Shown here: one piece after another, positions 44,608 to 53,495 of the stretch
Layout: each line of letters begins with the position of its first letter
How positions within the stretch are numbered: the first letter of the stretch is position 1
Origin: Lysobacteraceae bacterium
Lineage (GTDB): Bacteria > Pseudomonadota > Gammaproteobacteria > Xanthomonadales > Xanthomonadaceae
Assembly (NCBI GenBank): GCA_016789405.1
Contig: JAEUPQ010000004.1
Span: forward strand, 62,001 to 126,000
Direction: 5' to 3'
DNA length: 64,000 nucleotides
Program-made: the position numbers and the translations under genes
The notes under the pieces: generated by a model
Seen by the model: the letters and a program-made list of their open reading frames with translations, nothing else
What the model was told of the DNA's origin: nothing
Database searches by the model: none

Positions 44608-45681
44608 ATGACGTCCTTGTTCACGCCCCTCGAGGCAGGCGATCTGCATCTGCCCAATCGCATCCTGATGGCACCGCTCACCCGCTGCCGGGCCGAAGAC
44701 GAACATGTGCCGGGGGCGCTGATTGCCAAGTACTACGCCCAGCGCGCCAGCGCCGGTCTGATCATCGCCGAGGCCACCATGGCCATGCCCGGCAACTCCG
44801 CCTTCTGGCGCGAGCCGGGCATCCACAGCGAAGCGCAGGTCGCCGGCTGGAAGCGCGTCACCGACGCCGTGCACGCCGCGGGCGGCAGGATCGCCCTGCA
44901 GATCTGGCACGGCGGACGGGCCTGCCATCCGGACCTCAACGACGGTGCGCAGCCGGTCGCGCCCAGCGCGCTGCGGATCGAGAACGACCAGGTCTACACG
45001 CCGAAGGGCAAGGTCGACTATGTCGTGCCGCGCGCGCTCGACGACGCGGAACTGCCCGGGATCGTCGAAGGCTTCGCACACGCGGCGCGCAACGCGAAGG
45101 CGGCGGGCTTCGATGGCGTGGAAGTGCATGGCGCCAACGGCTACCTGCTGGACGAGTTCCTGCGCGACGGCAGCAACCGCCGCAGCGGCCCGTACGGCGG
45201 CGACATCGCGAACCGCGCGCGGCTGACGCTGGAGGTGCTGGAAGCCGTGTGCGGCGTGTGGGGCAGCGGCCGCGTGGGCCTGCGCGTGTCGCCGCTCAAC
45301 AGCTACAACGACATGCGCGACAGCGACCCCGTGGGTCTGGTGCGCTGGCTGGGCAAGCGCCTCAACGACTTCGACCTGGCCTACTGGCACGTGATGCGCG
45401 GCGACTTCCTCGGCCAGCAGACCGGCGACGTGATGACGCCGGCACGCGAAGCCTTCGACGGCGTGCTGATCGGCAACATGGGCTACGACGCGGCAGAAGC
45501 CGACGCGGCGATCGCCGGGGGCAAGCTCGACGCAGTGGCCTTCGGCGCACCCTTCATCGCCAACCCCGACCTGCCCGAGCGCATCCGCGACGGCGCGCCC
45601 CTGGCGGAACCGGACCGCGCGACCTTCTACACCTGGGATGCGAAGGGCTACACCGACTACCCGCGCCACGCCGCGCCCTGA
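44608..45681 (+). CDS. nemA: Old Yellow Enzyme family NADH:flavin oxidoreductase (NemA-like)
   Basis: The 357-residue TIM-barrel protein reduces activated alkenes and nitro compounds with NAD(P)H and FMN. Visible: LFTPLEAGDLHLPNRILMAPLTRCRA at the start (FMN-binding, quoted as residues 4-29 in part: ILMAPLTRCRA), LQIWHGGRACHP near residue 95, HGANGYLLDEFLRDGSNRR (183 region) with GPYGGDI, and GNMGYDAAEADAAI near the C-terminus. ATG 44608 gives the family N-terminus. It stands alone between a terminator and the convergent lipoprotein gene. Confidence 0.93.
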   Translation: MTSLFTPLEAGDLHLPNRILMAPLTRCRAEDEHVPGALIAKYYAQRASAGLIIAEATMAMPGNSAFWREPGIHSEAQVAGWKRVTDAVHAAGGRIALQIWHGGRACHPDLNDGAQPVAPSALRIENDQVYTPKGKVDYVVPRALDDAELPGIVEGFAHAARNAKAAGFDGVEVHGANGYLLDEFLRDGSNRRSGPYGGDIANRARLTLEVLEAVCGVWGSGRVGLRVSPLNSYNDMRDSDPVGLVRWLGKRLNDFDLAYWHVMRGDFLGQQTGDVMTPAREAFDGVLIGNMGYDAAEADAAIAGGKLDAVAFGAPFIANPDLPERIRDGAPLAEPDRATFYTWDAKGYTDYPRHAAP

Positions 45682-45719
45682 CGGGCGCGACGGTCAGGGC
45701 ATGGTGCGCTGGAGGGTCG

Positions 45720-47795
45720 TCAGTCGGCCATCCAGCGCACGTCGGACAGGCACCACGACAGTCCGCCGCTGGTCTTGTAGGTCCAGTTGTAGCGGCGCCA
45801 CGGGGAATTGCGATACGCGCTCAGGCCGCTGGCCGGACCGCCCGGGCGCGTCCACTCGTTGGTTTCGTAGTCGTAGGTGCGATACAGCTCGTTGGCGGCA
45901 TCGGCGAGCGTCGCATCGGGCTGGCCGGTGAGGCGGCTGAAGTAGTAGGCCCAGGCCATCGCGCCCGCAACCGAGAGCGCGTGCTCCGGACCCGCACCGT
46001 CGGCGGCATAGGTCGAGCCGTCGATCAGGGTCACGTAGTCGACCAGGCGCAGGTTCTCCGGCACGTTCGTGTACACGTCGCGCTGTGCCGGCGTGTAGGA
46101 CTTCGCGCCGTACTTGAGCGCGTTGCCGGTACGGCGGATGAAGTGCGCGATCTCGGCGTTGTCGGTCAGCACGTAGGCACGGACCATCGGGTCGATCACG
46201 TACGGCGTCTGCCAGAAGCTCACCAGCAGACTGCCGCTGGGGCCGTTGCCTTCCTGCCCGCCGTACTTCCACAGGCCGCCGTCGACGCGGTTCGCTGGCA
46301 AGGCACCGCCGGCGCCGTTCTGGTGCCAGATCAGATTGTTGGTGAGCGTGAGCACGCGCTCGCGGTAGGTCAGCGTCGCACCGGCCTTGTACGGCACGTC
46401 GCCGAACAGTTCGTAGCCGACGACCAGGCCCGACAGCTTGATGCCGACGTGGCGCTCGGTATAGCTGCTGGTCGGCGACCAGCGATCCGGTTCGTCGTTG
46501 GCGTCCTGCTGCGCCTTGGCCGCGAGGCGCGCGCCGTCCTTCGCGAGATCGTCGCCGGTGGTCCAGTGCGAATACGCCAATCCTTCGGAATAGCTGTACA
46601 TCGCGCCGTTCGCACCGATGTAGCCGGAGGGATTGGGATTCTTGAGGCGGAAGGTGCCGACCGCGCTGTTCGGGGTGGTGCCATCCGGGTAGAGGTTCAC
46701 GCGGTAGTACTCGCCAGCGCGTACCGATTCGCGCAGCACCTTGAAGGATCCGCTGCGGAAATACAGGTTGTAGAACGCGGACACGCGGTCGTACAGCCAG
46801 GGCTCGCCTTCCGCGGCCTTGTAGGGCGTCTGGTTGGCGGTGGTGACGCGGACGTCGTCTTCGTTGATGTGCGCATAGAAGAAATTCTTCGAGGCGTACA
46901 TCTGTTCCCGATACTCGGGATAGTGCTCGGTGGCGTCCATCACCGCGGGATCGTCGCGAGTCGCCGGGATGTCCTGGTGGAAGGGACGCATCGGGCCGAG
47001 TCGCAGCATGCCCTTGCTCAGCACCGCCGACGACAGCACCGCATAGACGCGCGGCTCGGAGACGCCATCGCCCGCGATGAAGCTGCCCGAGGTCACGGCC
47101 TGCCAGCCGTTGCGCGGATTCTCCAGCGAGGGACGCGACTGCGTGCGGTCGGCCAACCCCCATTCGATGCGGATGGTCTCGGCATTCGGATGGACCACGG
47201 CCAGGCTGCGACGGATCTGCACGCGCGCGACGCGCACCGAGGTGTTGTCGAGCGATGCATTGTTGATGTGTCGCCAGGGCGTCAGCTGTTCGACGAACGC
47301 CGGAATTTCCTGGTTGCGCGAATCCAGCACGCGGACTTTCGACAGCCCGGCCTGGGTGATCGAACCGCGCGGGAACGGCACGCCGAAGGTGATGAGCTGT
47401 TCGCTGCCCGCGGCGATGCCTTCGATCGGATGCAGGCGGACCTCCATGACACCGTGCAACTCGGCGGCAGGCATCAACGGCCTCGAGACGCGCGGACCCA
47501 GCGCGGCGGCCAGTTGTTGCATGTCGGCCTGCGGACTGGGCGGTGCGGCGGCGACCGGACGGACGGCCCAGGGCTGCGGGCGCGGACGCACGGAGTCAGT
47601 GCTCTCGGCGGGCGACGACTGGGCCGCTGCCGAAGCTTCGACCATGGACTTTGCCGAGGAATCGGCCGTGCAGGCACTGAGCGTCAAGGCGCTCGCCATC
47701 AGGCCGACCAGGGCCGGACGGTGCAGGCTCGCGCGGAACAGACCGACAAAGCGGGAAGGCGACGCGGTCGAGTACATGGCGGGACACTGGAACAT
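45720..47795 (-). CDS. Large lipoprotein of unknown function
   Basis: The 691-residue product has a long basic start, a hydrophobic stretch and a lipobox ALTLSACTADS (Cys at about 42), then an Ala/Ser/Pro-rich linker to about residue 95. The globular part starts with VMEVRLHPIEGIAAGSEQLITFGVPFP, which resembles the N-terminal RIFT-barrel of PcRGLX/YetA-like polysaccharide-lyase proteins; this match is weak and made by eye. Many Trp and Tyr residues suggest ligand contact with sugars. ATG 47795 has AGAGG seven bases upstream. It sits alone, with a dyad (48031-48049) upstream. Confidence 0.75.
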   Translation of the reverse strand: MFQCPAMYSTASPSRFVGLFRASLHRPALVGLMASALTLSACTADSSAKSMVEASAAAQSSPAESTDSVRPRPQPWAVRPVAAAPPSPQADMQQLAAALGPRVSRPLMPAAELHGVMEVRLHPIEGIAAGSEQLITFGVPFPRGSITQAGLSKVRVLDSRNQEIPAFVEQLTPWRHINNASLDNTSVRVARVQIRRSLAVVHPNAETIRIEWGLADRTQSRPSLENPRNGWQAVTSGSFIAGDGVSEPRVYAVLSSAVLSKGMLRLGPMRPFHQDIPATRDDPAVMDATEHYPEYREQMYASKNFFYAHINEDDVRVTTANQTPYKAAEGEPWLYDRVSAFYNLYFRSGSFKVLRESVRAGEYYRVNLYPDGTTPNSAVGTFRLKNPNPSGYIGANGAMYSYSEGLAYSHWTTGDDLAKDGARLAAKAQQDANDEPDRWSPTSSYTERHVGIKLSGLVVGYELFGDVPYKAGATLTYRERVLTLTNNLIWHQNGAGGALPANRVDGGLWKYGGQEGNGPSGSLLVSFWQTPYVIDPMVRAYVLTDNAEIAHFIRRTGNALKYGAKSYTPAQRDVYTNVPENLRLVDYVTLIDGSTYAADGAGPEHALSVAGAMAWAYYFSRLTGQPDATLADAANELYRTYDYETNEWTRPGGPASGLSAYRNSPWRRYNWTYKTSGGLSWCLSDVRWMAD

Positions 47796-48103
47796 GGGAT
47801 CACCTCTCGCCCGGGTCGCGTGGCAGCTCGCGCCCGGATCTCGCTCGGAACAGGGAGCACTGGCGGGTCGCGGGGGCGATCCGTCAGGCGGTTCTGGAAC
47901 TGCTGCGGCAGCGCAGCAACGGGCGCATGAAGCCAGCGTGCGGCGATGAAAACCGTGATCCCCGTCGCTTTGGCCGGGACAAATTGACGACCGGCCGGGA
48001 GCACGCCGTCCGGATCACAGCAAAGGCGCGATGAAAATCACGTTTTCATGCCTGACATGGCCACGGTGATGCACTGCCATCCGCTCACGCCGACTCGCAA
48101 CGC
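47796..48103. promoter_or_regulatory. Upstream region of the lipoprotein gene with a 19-bp dyad
   Basis: These 308 bases contain no supported gene. A perfect inverted repeat ATGAAAA-TCACG-TTTTCAT (48031-48049) is AT-rich against a GC-rich background and lies about 236 bases before the lipoprotein ATG and 55 bases downstream of the rlmH stop. It has the look of a dimeric repressor site. The hairpin could also weakly terminate rlmH (TTTTCAT on either strand). Confidence 0.45.
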
Positions 48104-48574
48104 TCAGGCGCGGTGGTAGGGATGGTTCGCCAGCATGGCGGCCGCGCGATACAGCTGTTCGGCCAGCACCAGCCGCACGAGCATGTGCGGCAGGGTCAAA
48201 GGGCCGAGCGACCAGAGCTCGTCGGCACGCGCGGTCACCTCCGGCGCATGCCCTTCGGGCCCGCCGATCAGGAACGCGAGGTCCCGGCCACCGTTGCGCC
48301 AGTGCTCCAGCCGCTGCGCGAGGTGTTCCGAGCTGTGCATCCGCCCGCGACCATCCAGGGCGACCACGTGCGCCGACTTCGGCAACGCTGCGAGCACGCG
48401 CGCACCTTCGTCGGCGGTCGCGCGTGCGGCATCGCGACCTTTGCCGCGCAGGCCGGGCTCGATCTCGACCAGGTCCAGCGGCAGCCAGTGCGACAGGCGC
48501 TTGCGGTATTCGGTGAATCCTTCCGCGACCCAGGACGGGGCGCGCTCTCCGACGGCGATGAGGCGGGCTTTCAT
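48104..48574 (-). CDS. rlmH: 23S rRNA (pseudouridine-1915-N3) methyltransferase RlmH
   Basis: The 156-residue SPOUT-class enzyme methylates pseudouridine 1915 in helix 69 of 23S rRNA. It has MKARLIAVGERAPSWV at the start, VVALDGRGRMHSSEHLAQ, the SAM-knot loop FLIGGPEGHAPEV, and the terminal LVLAEQLYRAAAMLANHPYHR. The length is that of E. coli RlmH. In most relatives it follows rsfS directly; here DASS, phoX and ybjQ-like genes come between. Confidence 0.97.
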   Translation of the reverse strand: MKARLIAVGERAPSWVAEGFTEYRKRLSHWLPLDLVEIEPGLRGKGRDAARATADEGARVLAALPKSAHVVALDGRGRMHSSEHLAQRLEHWRNGGRDLAFLIGGPEGHAPEVTARADELWSLGPLTLPHMLVRLVLAEQLYRAAAMLANHPYHRA

Positions 48575-48675
48575 CGGCGCATGGTAGCGGCGACGACCGC
48601 CCGCGGCGCGGGCGGCGGACGGGACGCGGGCGCCTGTACCATGCCCGGACCACTGCACAGGGATGCCGCACGCCG

Positions 48676-50166
48676 ATGACCGACGCAGCCCAGACTTCGT
48701 CGCCCGCCCCTGTGGAAGCCACCGGCATCGGTCCGCTGGGGGCGAAGATCGGCGCCGTGCTCGGCCCCGCGCTGGCCGTGCTGATGCTTCTGCTGGAGGC
48801 CCCGGAAGGACTGCCGACACCGGGCTGGCAGACGCTGGCCTTGCTCGTCTGGATGGTCGTCTGGTGGGTGACGGAACCGGTGCCGATCGCCGCCACGTCG
48901 CTGCTGCCGATGGTATGGCTGCCGCTGTGCGGGATCGTGCCGATGGCGCAGGCCACCGGCGCCTACGCCGATCCGATCGTCTTCCTGTTCATCGGCGGCT
49001 TCATCATCGCCGTGGCGATCGAACACTGGCGGCTGCACGAACGCATCGCACTGGCGATGATCGCGGCGGTGGGCACGCGCCCTGTAGCGCTGGTCGGCAG
49101 CTTCGCATTGGCCGCCTGCGTGCTGTCGATGTGGATCTCGAACACCGCGACCACGATGATGCTGGTGCCGATGGCCGTGGGCGTGGCGCAGGCGATCGCG
49201 CACTCCAGCGGCCACGACCGCGAACAGGCCGCGCCACTCACCGCCGCATTGGTGCTGATGGTCGCCTATGGCGCCTCGATCGGCGGCATCGGCACGCCGG
49301 TGGGATCGCCGACCAACCTCGTCGCGATGGGCTACCTGCGCAAGGAAGGCCTCGACCTCGGATTCGCGCAATGGATGATCATCGCGCTGCCGCTGATGGT
49401 GGTGATGCTGCTGGCCTGCTGGTGGCTGCTGTCGCGGCCGCTGCGCGGACGGCAATCCAGCAGGGACGTGACGGACCTGCTCGACGCGCGCCGCCGCGCG
49501 CTGGGTCCGATGACGACGCCCGAGCGGCGCGTGCTGGCGGTGTTTGCGTTGGTCGCGCTCGCGTGGATGTTCGCGCCGCTGCTGAAGAAGATCGAGGGGC
49601 TGTCCGGGCTGAACGACACGGTGATCGCGATCGCCGGCGCACTGGTGCTGTTCGCGACGTCGTCCGGGGATGCCGCACATCCTTCGCGTCGACTGCTGGA
49701 CTGGAAAACGGCCGAACGGATTCCGTGGGGCGTGGCCCTGCTGTTCGGCGGCGGGCTCAGCGTGGCTGCTGCGATGGAGGCACACGGCGTCAGCACCTGG
49801 CTCGGCGATGCGCTGTCGGGCATGCGCACGCTGCCGCCGATCCTGGTGCTGTTGCTGCTGGCGGCGCTGACCGTGTTCGCCTCGGAATTCATGTCCAATG
49901 TCGCCACGCTCGCCGCGTTCCTGCCGGTCGTCGGCGCGGTGTCGGTCGCCACGGGATTGCCGCCGCTCGTCCTGGTGTTCTGCGCCTCGATGTCGGCGAG
50001 CCTCGCCTTCATGATGCCGGCAGGCACCGCACCGAATGCGATCGCCTACGGCACGGGCGCGGTGAAGATGCGACAGATGATCCGCGTGGGCCTGTGGCTG
50101 AACCTGTTCGGCATCGTTGCGATCACCCTGGCCGGCGAATGGCTGGCCCCTGTCGTTCTGGGATGA
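48676..50166 (+). CDS. DASS/SLC13 family sodium- or proton-coupled anion transporter
   Basis: The 496-residue membrane protein has the divalent-anion:sodium symporter fold with two SNT-type motifs: MWISNTATTMMLVP near residue 155 and EFMSNVATLAAFLP near residue 405. GTPVGSPTNLVAMG is also family-typical. Such carriers import dicarboxylates, sulfate, citrate or phosphate. A TACCAT hexamer (48637-48642) lies 33 bases before the ATG. phoX follows 122 bases downstream on the same strand; phosphate is therefore a candidate substrate, as an inference only. Confidence 0.9.
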   Translation: MTDAAQTSSPAPVEATGIGPLGAKIGAVLGPALAVLMLLLEAPEGLPTPGWQTLALLVWMVVWWVTEPVPIAATSLLPMVWLPLCGIVPMAQATGAYADPIVFLFIGGFIIAVAIEHWRLHERIALAMIAAVGTRPVALVGSFALAACVLSMWISNTATTMMLVPMAVGVAQAIAHSSGHDREQAAPLTAALVLMVAYGASIGGIGTPVGSPTNLVAMGYLRKEGLDLGFAQWMIIALPLMVVMLLACWWLLSRPLRGRQSSRDVTDLLDARRRALGPMTTPERRVLAVFALVALAWMFAPLLKKIEGLSGLNDTVIAIAGALVLFATSSGDAAHPSRRLLDWKTAERIPWGVALLFGGGLSVAAAMEAHGVSTWLGDALSGMRTLPPILVLLLLAALTVFASEFMSNVATLAAFLPVVGAVSVATGLPPLVLVFCASMSASLAFMMPAGTAPNAIAYGTGAVKMRQMIRVGLWLNLFGIVAITLAGEWLAPVVLG

Positions 50167-50211
50167 CCTCGAACGACGCCGAATGGCCTTGAATCGCGTC
50201 GATGACACCTG

Positions 50212-50256
50212 CTGTCACGTCGCCGTCACGTGACGGTGACACGCGTCGCCTAGCGT
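50212..50256 (+). promoter_or_regulatory. PhoB-box array and -10 of phoX
   Basis: Three 7-base repeats CTGTCAC (50212), CCGTCAC (50223) and CGGTGAC (50234) are spaced by exactly 11 bases, the geometry of PhoB-binding Pho boxes (7-4-7). The last ends 10 bases before a -10-like TAGCGT (50251-50256), also the normal distance. The first two fit the consensus best. The stretch also contains a perfect palindrome CCGTCACGTGACGG (50223-50236), which could instead serve a dimeric regulator. Confidence 0.6.
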
Positions 50257-50288
50257 GCGGGCTCCCCCGCATCACGCCAGGACGACTG

Positions 50289-51845
50289 ATGAACACGATC
50301 GACGAACTACGCCGCAACCTCGTGAAAGGCTCAGCGGCCGCGATGGCGCTCGGCGCCACCGGCGCGCTCGGCGCACTGCATACCCGGCAGGCCGAAGCCC
50401 GCAGCCTGGGCGACCCGACCCGCCTCGCCCCGATCCCCAATCCCTATGGCCCGCTCGCACCGGTAAAGGACGACAGCACCGGGCTGCCGCTGCTGCAGCT
50501 GCCGCCGGGCTTCCGCTACGCCAGCTACGGCTGGAGCGGCGACCGCATGACCGATGGACAGCCGACACCGGATCGCCACGACGGCATGGCGACGATGCGC
50601 GGCATGGGCCGATTCGGCTTCCAGTTCGACCATCCCGGCATCTGCAAGGGGCGCGGCCCGGCATTGGTGCTGGTGCGCAACCACGAACGCGGTGCCGGCA
50701 CGCAGATCCAGGCGCCCGCGATCTATGACCGCGGCGACATCGGCGGCGGCAACGGCGCGCTCTCCGGTGGCGGCACCACCAACCTGTGGTATCGCGATGG
50801 CGAATGGCTGGGCGCCGAAGCCAGCCTCGGCGGCACGCTGGTCAATTGCGCCGGCGGACCGACGCCGTGGGGCACCTGGTTGAGCTGCGAGGAGATCAAG
50901 ACCAATGCGGTCTCGTCGACGGGTCGCAAGCATGGCTACGTGTTCGAAGTGAACCCGCGCGCCGAACTCACCCGCCCGACGCCCATCGTCGGCATGGGCC
51001 GCTTCAGTCATGAGGCCGTTGCGATCGATCCGAGCACCGGCATCGTCTATCTCACCGAGGACGATCGCAACAAGTCCGGCCTGTACCGCTACATCCCGCA
51101 CGATCGCCGTCCGCGCCCGGGCGCGCTGGAACGCGGCGGCCGGCTGCAGGCGGCGCGCGTGAAGGGCAAGGCCAACGCCGACCTGATCGTCGCGTCGATC
51201 GGCGACAGCTACGCGCTGGAGTGGGTGGACATCCCCGATCCGGATCTCGACAGCTTCGCTGCACCCGCAGGCTTCCCCGACATTTCCGCCGGCGAAACCC
51301 TGAGCGGCCCGTTCGCGCAGGCCTGGAGTTCAGGCGCGCTGCGCATGAGCCGCGGTGAAGGCATCTGGTATGCGCACGGCAGGATGTTCATCGTCGACAC
51401 CAGCACCGGCGTGGACGAACGCGGCCGTCGCGGTCGCGGCGAAGGTTCCGTGTGGGTGCTGGACCTGGCGCAGATGCGCATGACCGCGTTGTTCGTGAGC
51501 GGCAACCAGCTCGCGGCGAACAATCCCGACAACATCACCATCAGCCCGCGCGGTGGCGTGGTGCTCTGCGAAGACGGCGGCGAAAGCCCGGATGCAGCAG
51601 GCAACGGCTCGCGCCTTGTCGGCCTGACCCGCGACGGCCAATGCTTCCACTTCGCGAAGAACGATGTCGAACTGACGGCCGCGCAGATCGCGGATGCGGG
51701 CAAGACCGTCGCCGAGGGCGACTATCGCGACAGCGAATTCTGCGGCGCGTGCTGGGATCCGTTCGGCCGCACCCTGTTCGTCAACCTGCAGTCGCCTGGC
51801 ATCACGCTGGCGATCACCGGCCCCTGGTGGAAGGGCCCGCTCTGA
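50289..51845 (+). CDS. phoX: PhoX-type alkaline phosphatase (DUF839), Tat-exported
   Basis: PhoX phosphatases are periplasmic calcium/iron enzymes that release phosphate from monoesters, exported folded by Tat. The 518-residue product has a Tat-like N-terminus (LRRNLVKGSAAAMALGATG) and DUF839 landmarks: LPPGFRYASYGWSGD, FDHPGICKGRGPALVLVRNHE, TPWGTWLSCEE near residue 195, GRFSHEAVAIDPSTGIVYLTED near residue 235, and FCGACWDPFGRTLFVNLQSPGITLAI near the end. ATG 50289 was chosen over an upstream in-frame GTG because it starts at the signal. The Pho-box array upstream fits phosphate-starvation control. Confidence 0.93.
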   Translation: MNTIDELRRNLVKGSAAAMALGATGALGALHTRQAEARSLGDPTRLAPIPNPYGPLAPVKDDSTGLPLLQLPPGFRYASYGWSGDRMTDGQPTPDRHDGMATMRGMGRFGFQFDHPGICKGRGPALVLVRNHERGAGTQIQAPAIYDRGDIGGGNGALSGGGTTNLWYRDGEWLGAEASLGGTLVNCAGGPTPWGTWLSCEEIKTNAVSSTGRKHGYVFEVNPRAELTRPTPIVGMGRFSHEAVAIDPSTGIVYLTEDDRNKSGLYRYIPHDRRPRPGALERGGRLQAARVKGKANADLIVASIGDSYALEWVDIPDPDLDSFAAPAGFPDISAGETLSGPFAQAWSSGALRMSRGEGIWYAHGRMFIVDTSTGVDERGRRGRGEGSVWVLDLAQMRMTALFVSGNQLAANNPDNITISPRGGVVLCEDGGESPDAAGNGSRLVGLTRDGQCFHFAKNDVELTAAQIADAGKTVAEGDYRDSEFCGACWDPFGRTLFVNLQSPGITLAITGPWWKGPL

Positions 51846-51930
51846 GAGTTCGCGATTGGATTGCCGGCACGATGCCGGCGGGTCGCGCAGGGACGCGCGG
51901 CCCGTGGTGGCCGAGGCTTCGGATGAGGCT

Positions 51931-52275
51931 TCAGGCCTCTGCCGTCGGCGGATCGCCGACGCGCACCGCAGTGCCGTAGCAGAGGACTTCGGTGACGCCT
52001 GCCATCACCTCGGTGGCGTCGTAACGCACGCCGATGATGGCATTGGCGCCCATGCGGTCGGCTTCGCGACACATCTGGTCGAATGCATCGCGGCGCGCCT
52101 GTTCGCACAGTTCGCGATACAGGCTGATATCGCCGCCGAAGATGGTCTGGATGCCGGCCAGGAAATTGCCGACGACCGAGCGCGAACGCACGGTCAGGCC
52201 ACGCACGACGCCGAAATTGCGCAGGACCGGCTGCCCGGGCAGCTCCAGCGCGGTGGTGACGTGGCTGCGTTGCAT
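51931..52275 (-). CDS. YbjQ-family (DUF74) putative heavy-metal-binding protein
   Basis: The 114-residue product matches the YbjQ/UPF0145 family, which forms ring-shaped pentamers of unknown function, long labelled as heavy-metal binding. Landmarks: VLRNFGVVRGLTVRSRSVVGNFLAGIQT near residue 20, the ELCEQARRDAFDQM helix, GANAIIGVRYDAT and VLCYGTAVRV. ATG 52275 is the first Met of the domain. It is 25 bases downstream of rsfS on the same strand and convergent with phoX. Confidence 0.92.
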   Translation of the reverse strand: MQRSHVTTALELPGQPVLRNFGVVRGLTVRSRSVVGNFLAGIQTIFGGDISLYRELCEQARRDAFDQMCREADRMGANAIIGVRYDATEVMAGVTEVLCYGTAVRVGDPPTAEA

Positions 52276-52300
52276 GCGATGCCGGGCCCTGTACGCCGGC

Positions 52301-52708
52301 TCAGCCGTCGACGTCGCTGTCCGGCGGCTGGTCGCCCACCGTCCACAGCCGCTCAAGCGCGTAGAACTCGCGCACGCGCGGCAGCATGACGTGGACCACC
52401 ACGTCGCCCAGGTCGACGAGCACCCATTCCGCTTCGCGCTCGCCTTCCACGCCCAGCGGCAGGACATCGAGGTCCTTGACCTTGCGCACGACTTCGTCGG
52501 CGATCGACTTCACGTGGCGCGTGGAGGTGCCGGAGGCGACGACGATGTAGTCGCAGACACTGGTCTTGCCGCGGACGTCGATCTCGACGACATCCTTGGC
52601 CTTCAGGTCTTCGACGCCGGCGCGCACCTGCTGGAGCATGGCGTCGACCGAAGGGGCGGGTTTGGGCAGCACGGTCTTGATGACGTGCGCGTTGTTGCTT
52701 TTGCTCAA
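52301..52708 (-). CDS. rsfS: Ribosomal silencing factor RsfS
   Basis: RsfS binds L14 on the large subunit and blocks joining of subunits when nutrients are short. The 135-residue product has the conserved LKAKDVVEIDVRGKTSVCDYIVVASGTSTRHVKSIAD stretch (residues 35-70), and EAEWVLVDLGDVVVHVML near residue 92. The start is TTG 52708 with AGGA upstream; no nearer ATG exists. It follows nadD by 76 bases, in the order nadD-rsfS seen throughout proteobacteria. Confidence 0.95.
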   Translation of the reverse strand: MSKSNNAHVIKTVLPKPAPSVDAMLQQVRAGVEDLKAKDVVEIDVRGKTSVCDYIVVASGTSTRHVKSIADEVVRKVKDLDVLPLGVEGEREAEWVLVDLGDVVVHVMLPRVREFYALERLWTVGDQPPDSDVDG

Positions 52709-52784
52709 GAGCGATCCTCGCGGAAACTGGTCGGATTATAGGCGATGGCCGCTGGCGACCCGGCCGGTGGCGACGGACGGCACG

Positions 52785-53495
52785 CTACCGGGGCGGCGCA
52801 GGCGGCAGGACGATCGGCGTGGCGCCGTACAGGCCGCGCTCGACGATGTAGCGCGCCACCGGCAAGGGCAGCAGGTGATGCCAGGTTTCGCCGGCGGCGA
52901 TCCGCCGGCGGATCTGGGTTGCGGATTCCGGATGCAGCGGCTGGCGCAGGCGCAGCACCTTGCCCCCGGGCGCGGTGCGCAAGGCGTTCGCGTCCAGCGT
53001 CCAGCGGCCGGACACCAGTCGCGCCGAGGCCGGCGGCAGGTGCTCGTCGAGCGCACTGCCCGGGCGTTCGGCGACGACCCAATGGGCGCCTTCGACCAGC
53101 GCCTGGGGTTCCTTCCAGGTCGACAGACCGTGCAGGCTGTCGGCACCGACGACGAAGGCGATCGGTGCGTCTTCGCCGAATTTCGCGCGCAGTTCGCGCA
53201 GCGTGTCGATGGTGTAGCTGGGCGCGTCGCTGTTCGCCGCGCGGTCCAGTTCGCGGCGATCCACGCGCAGGCCGGCCTGGCCTTCGATGGCGAGATCGAG
53301 CATCGCCGCACGATCCCGGGCGTTCGCCCCCGGCACGTCGCGGTGCGGGGGATCGGCGGCGGGCATCATCCAGATCGTGGTGCCCAGCGCCTCGCGGGCG
53401 GCGCGTGCGATGGCCAGATGCCCGTTGTGCACGGGATCGAAGGTGCCGCCGTAGAACACGCGGAGCGGCTTCGGCAAGGGCGTGCCGGGCAACAT
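52785..53495 (-). CDS. nadD: Nicotinate-nucleotide adenylyltransferase
   Basis: NadD makes deamido-NAD from nicotinate mononucleotide and ATP, and is essential in NAD synthesis. The 236-residue product shows FYGGTFDPVHNGHLAIARAA (the HxGH nucleotidyl motif), PPHRD near residue 50, FVVGADSLHGLSTWKEPQAL, and ATQIRRRIAAGE (the SxTxxR-like motif). ATG 53495 shares its A with the holA stop (TGATG). Confidence 0.95.
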   Translation of the reverse strand: MLPGTPLPKPLRVFYGGTFDPVHNGHLAIARAAREALGTTIWMMPAADPPHRDVPGANARDRAAMLDLAIEGQAGLRVDRRELDRAANSDAPSYTIDTLRELRAKFGEDAPIAFVVGADSLHGLSTWKEPQALVEGAHWVVAERPGSALDEHLPPASARLVSGRWTLDANALRTAPGGKVLRLRQPLHPESATQIRRRIAAGETWHHLLPLPVARYIVERGLYGATPIVLPPAPPR

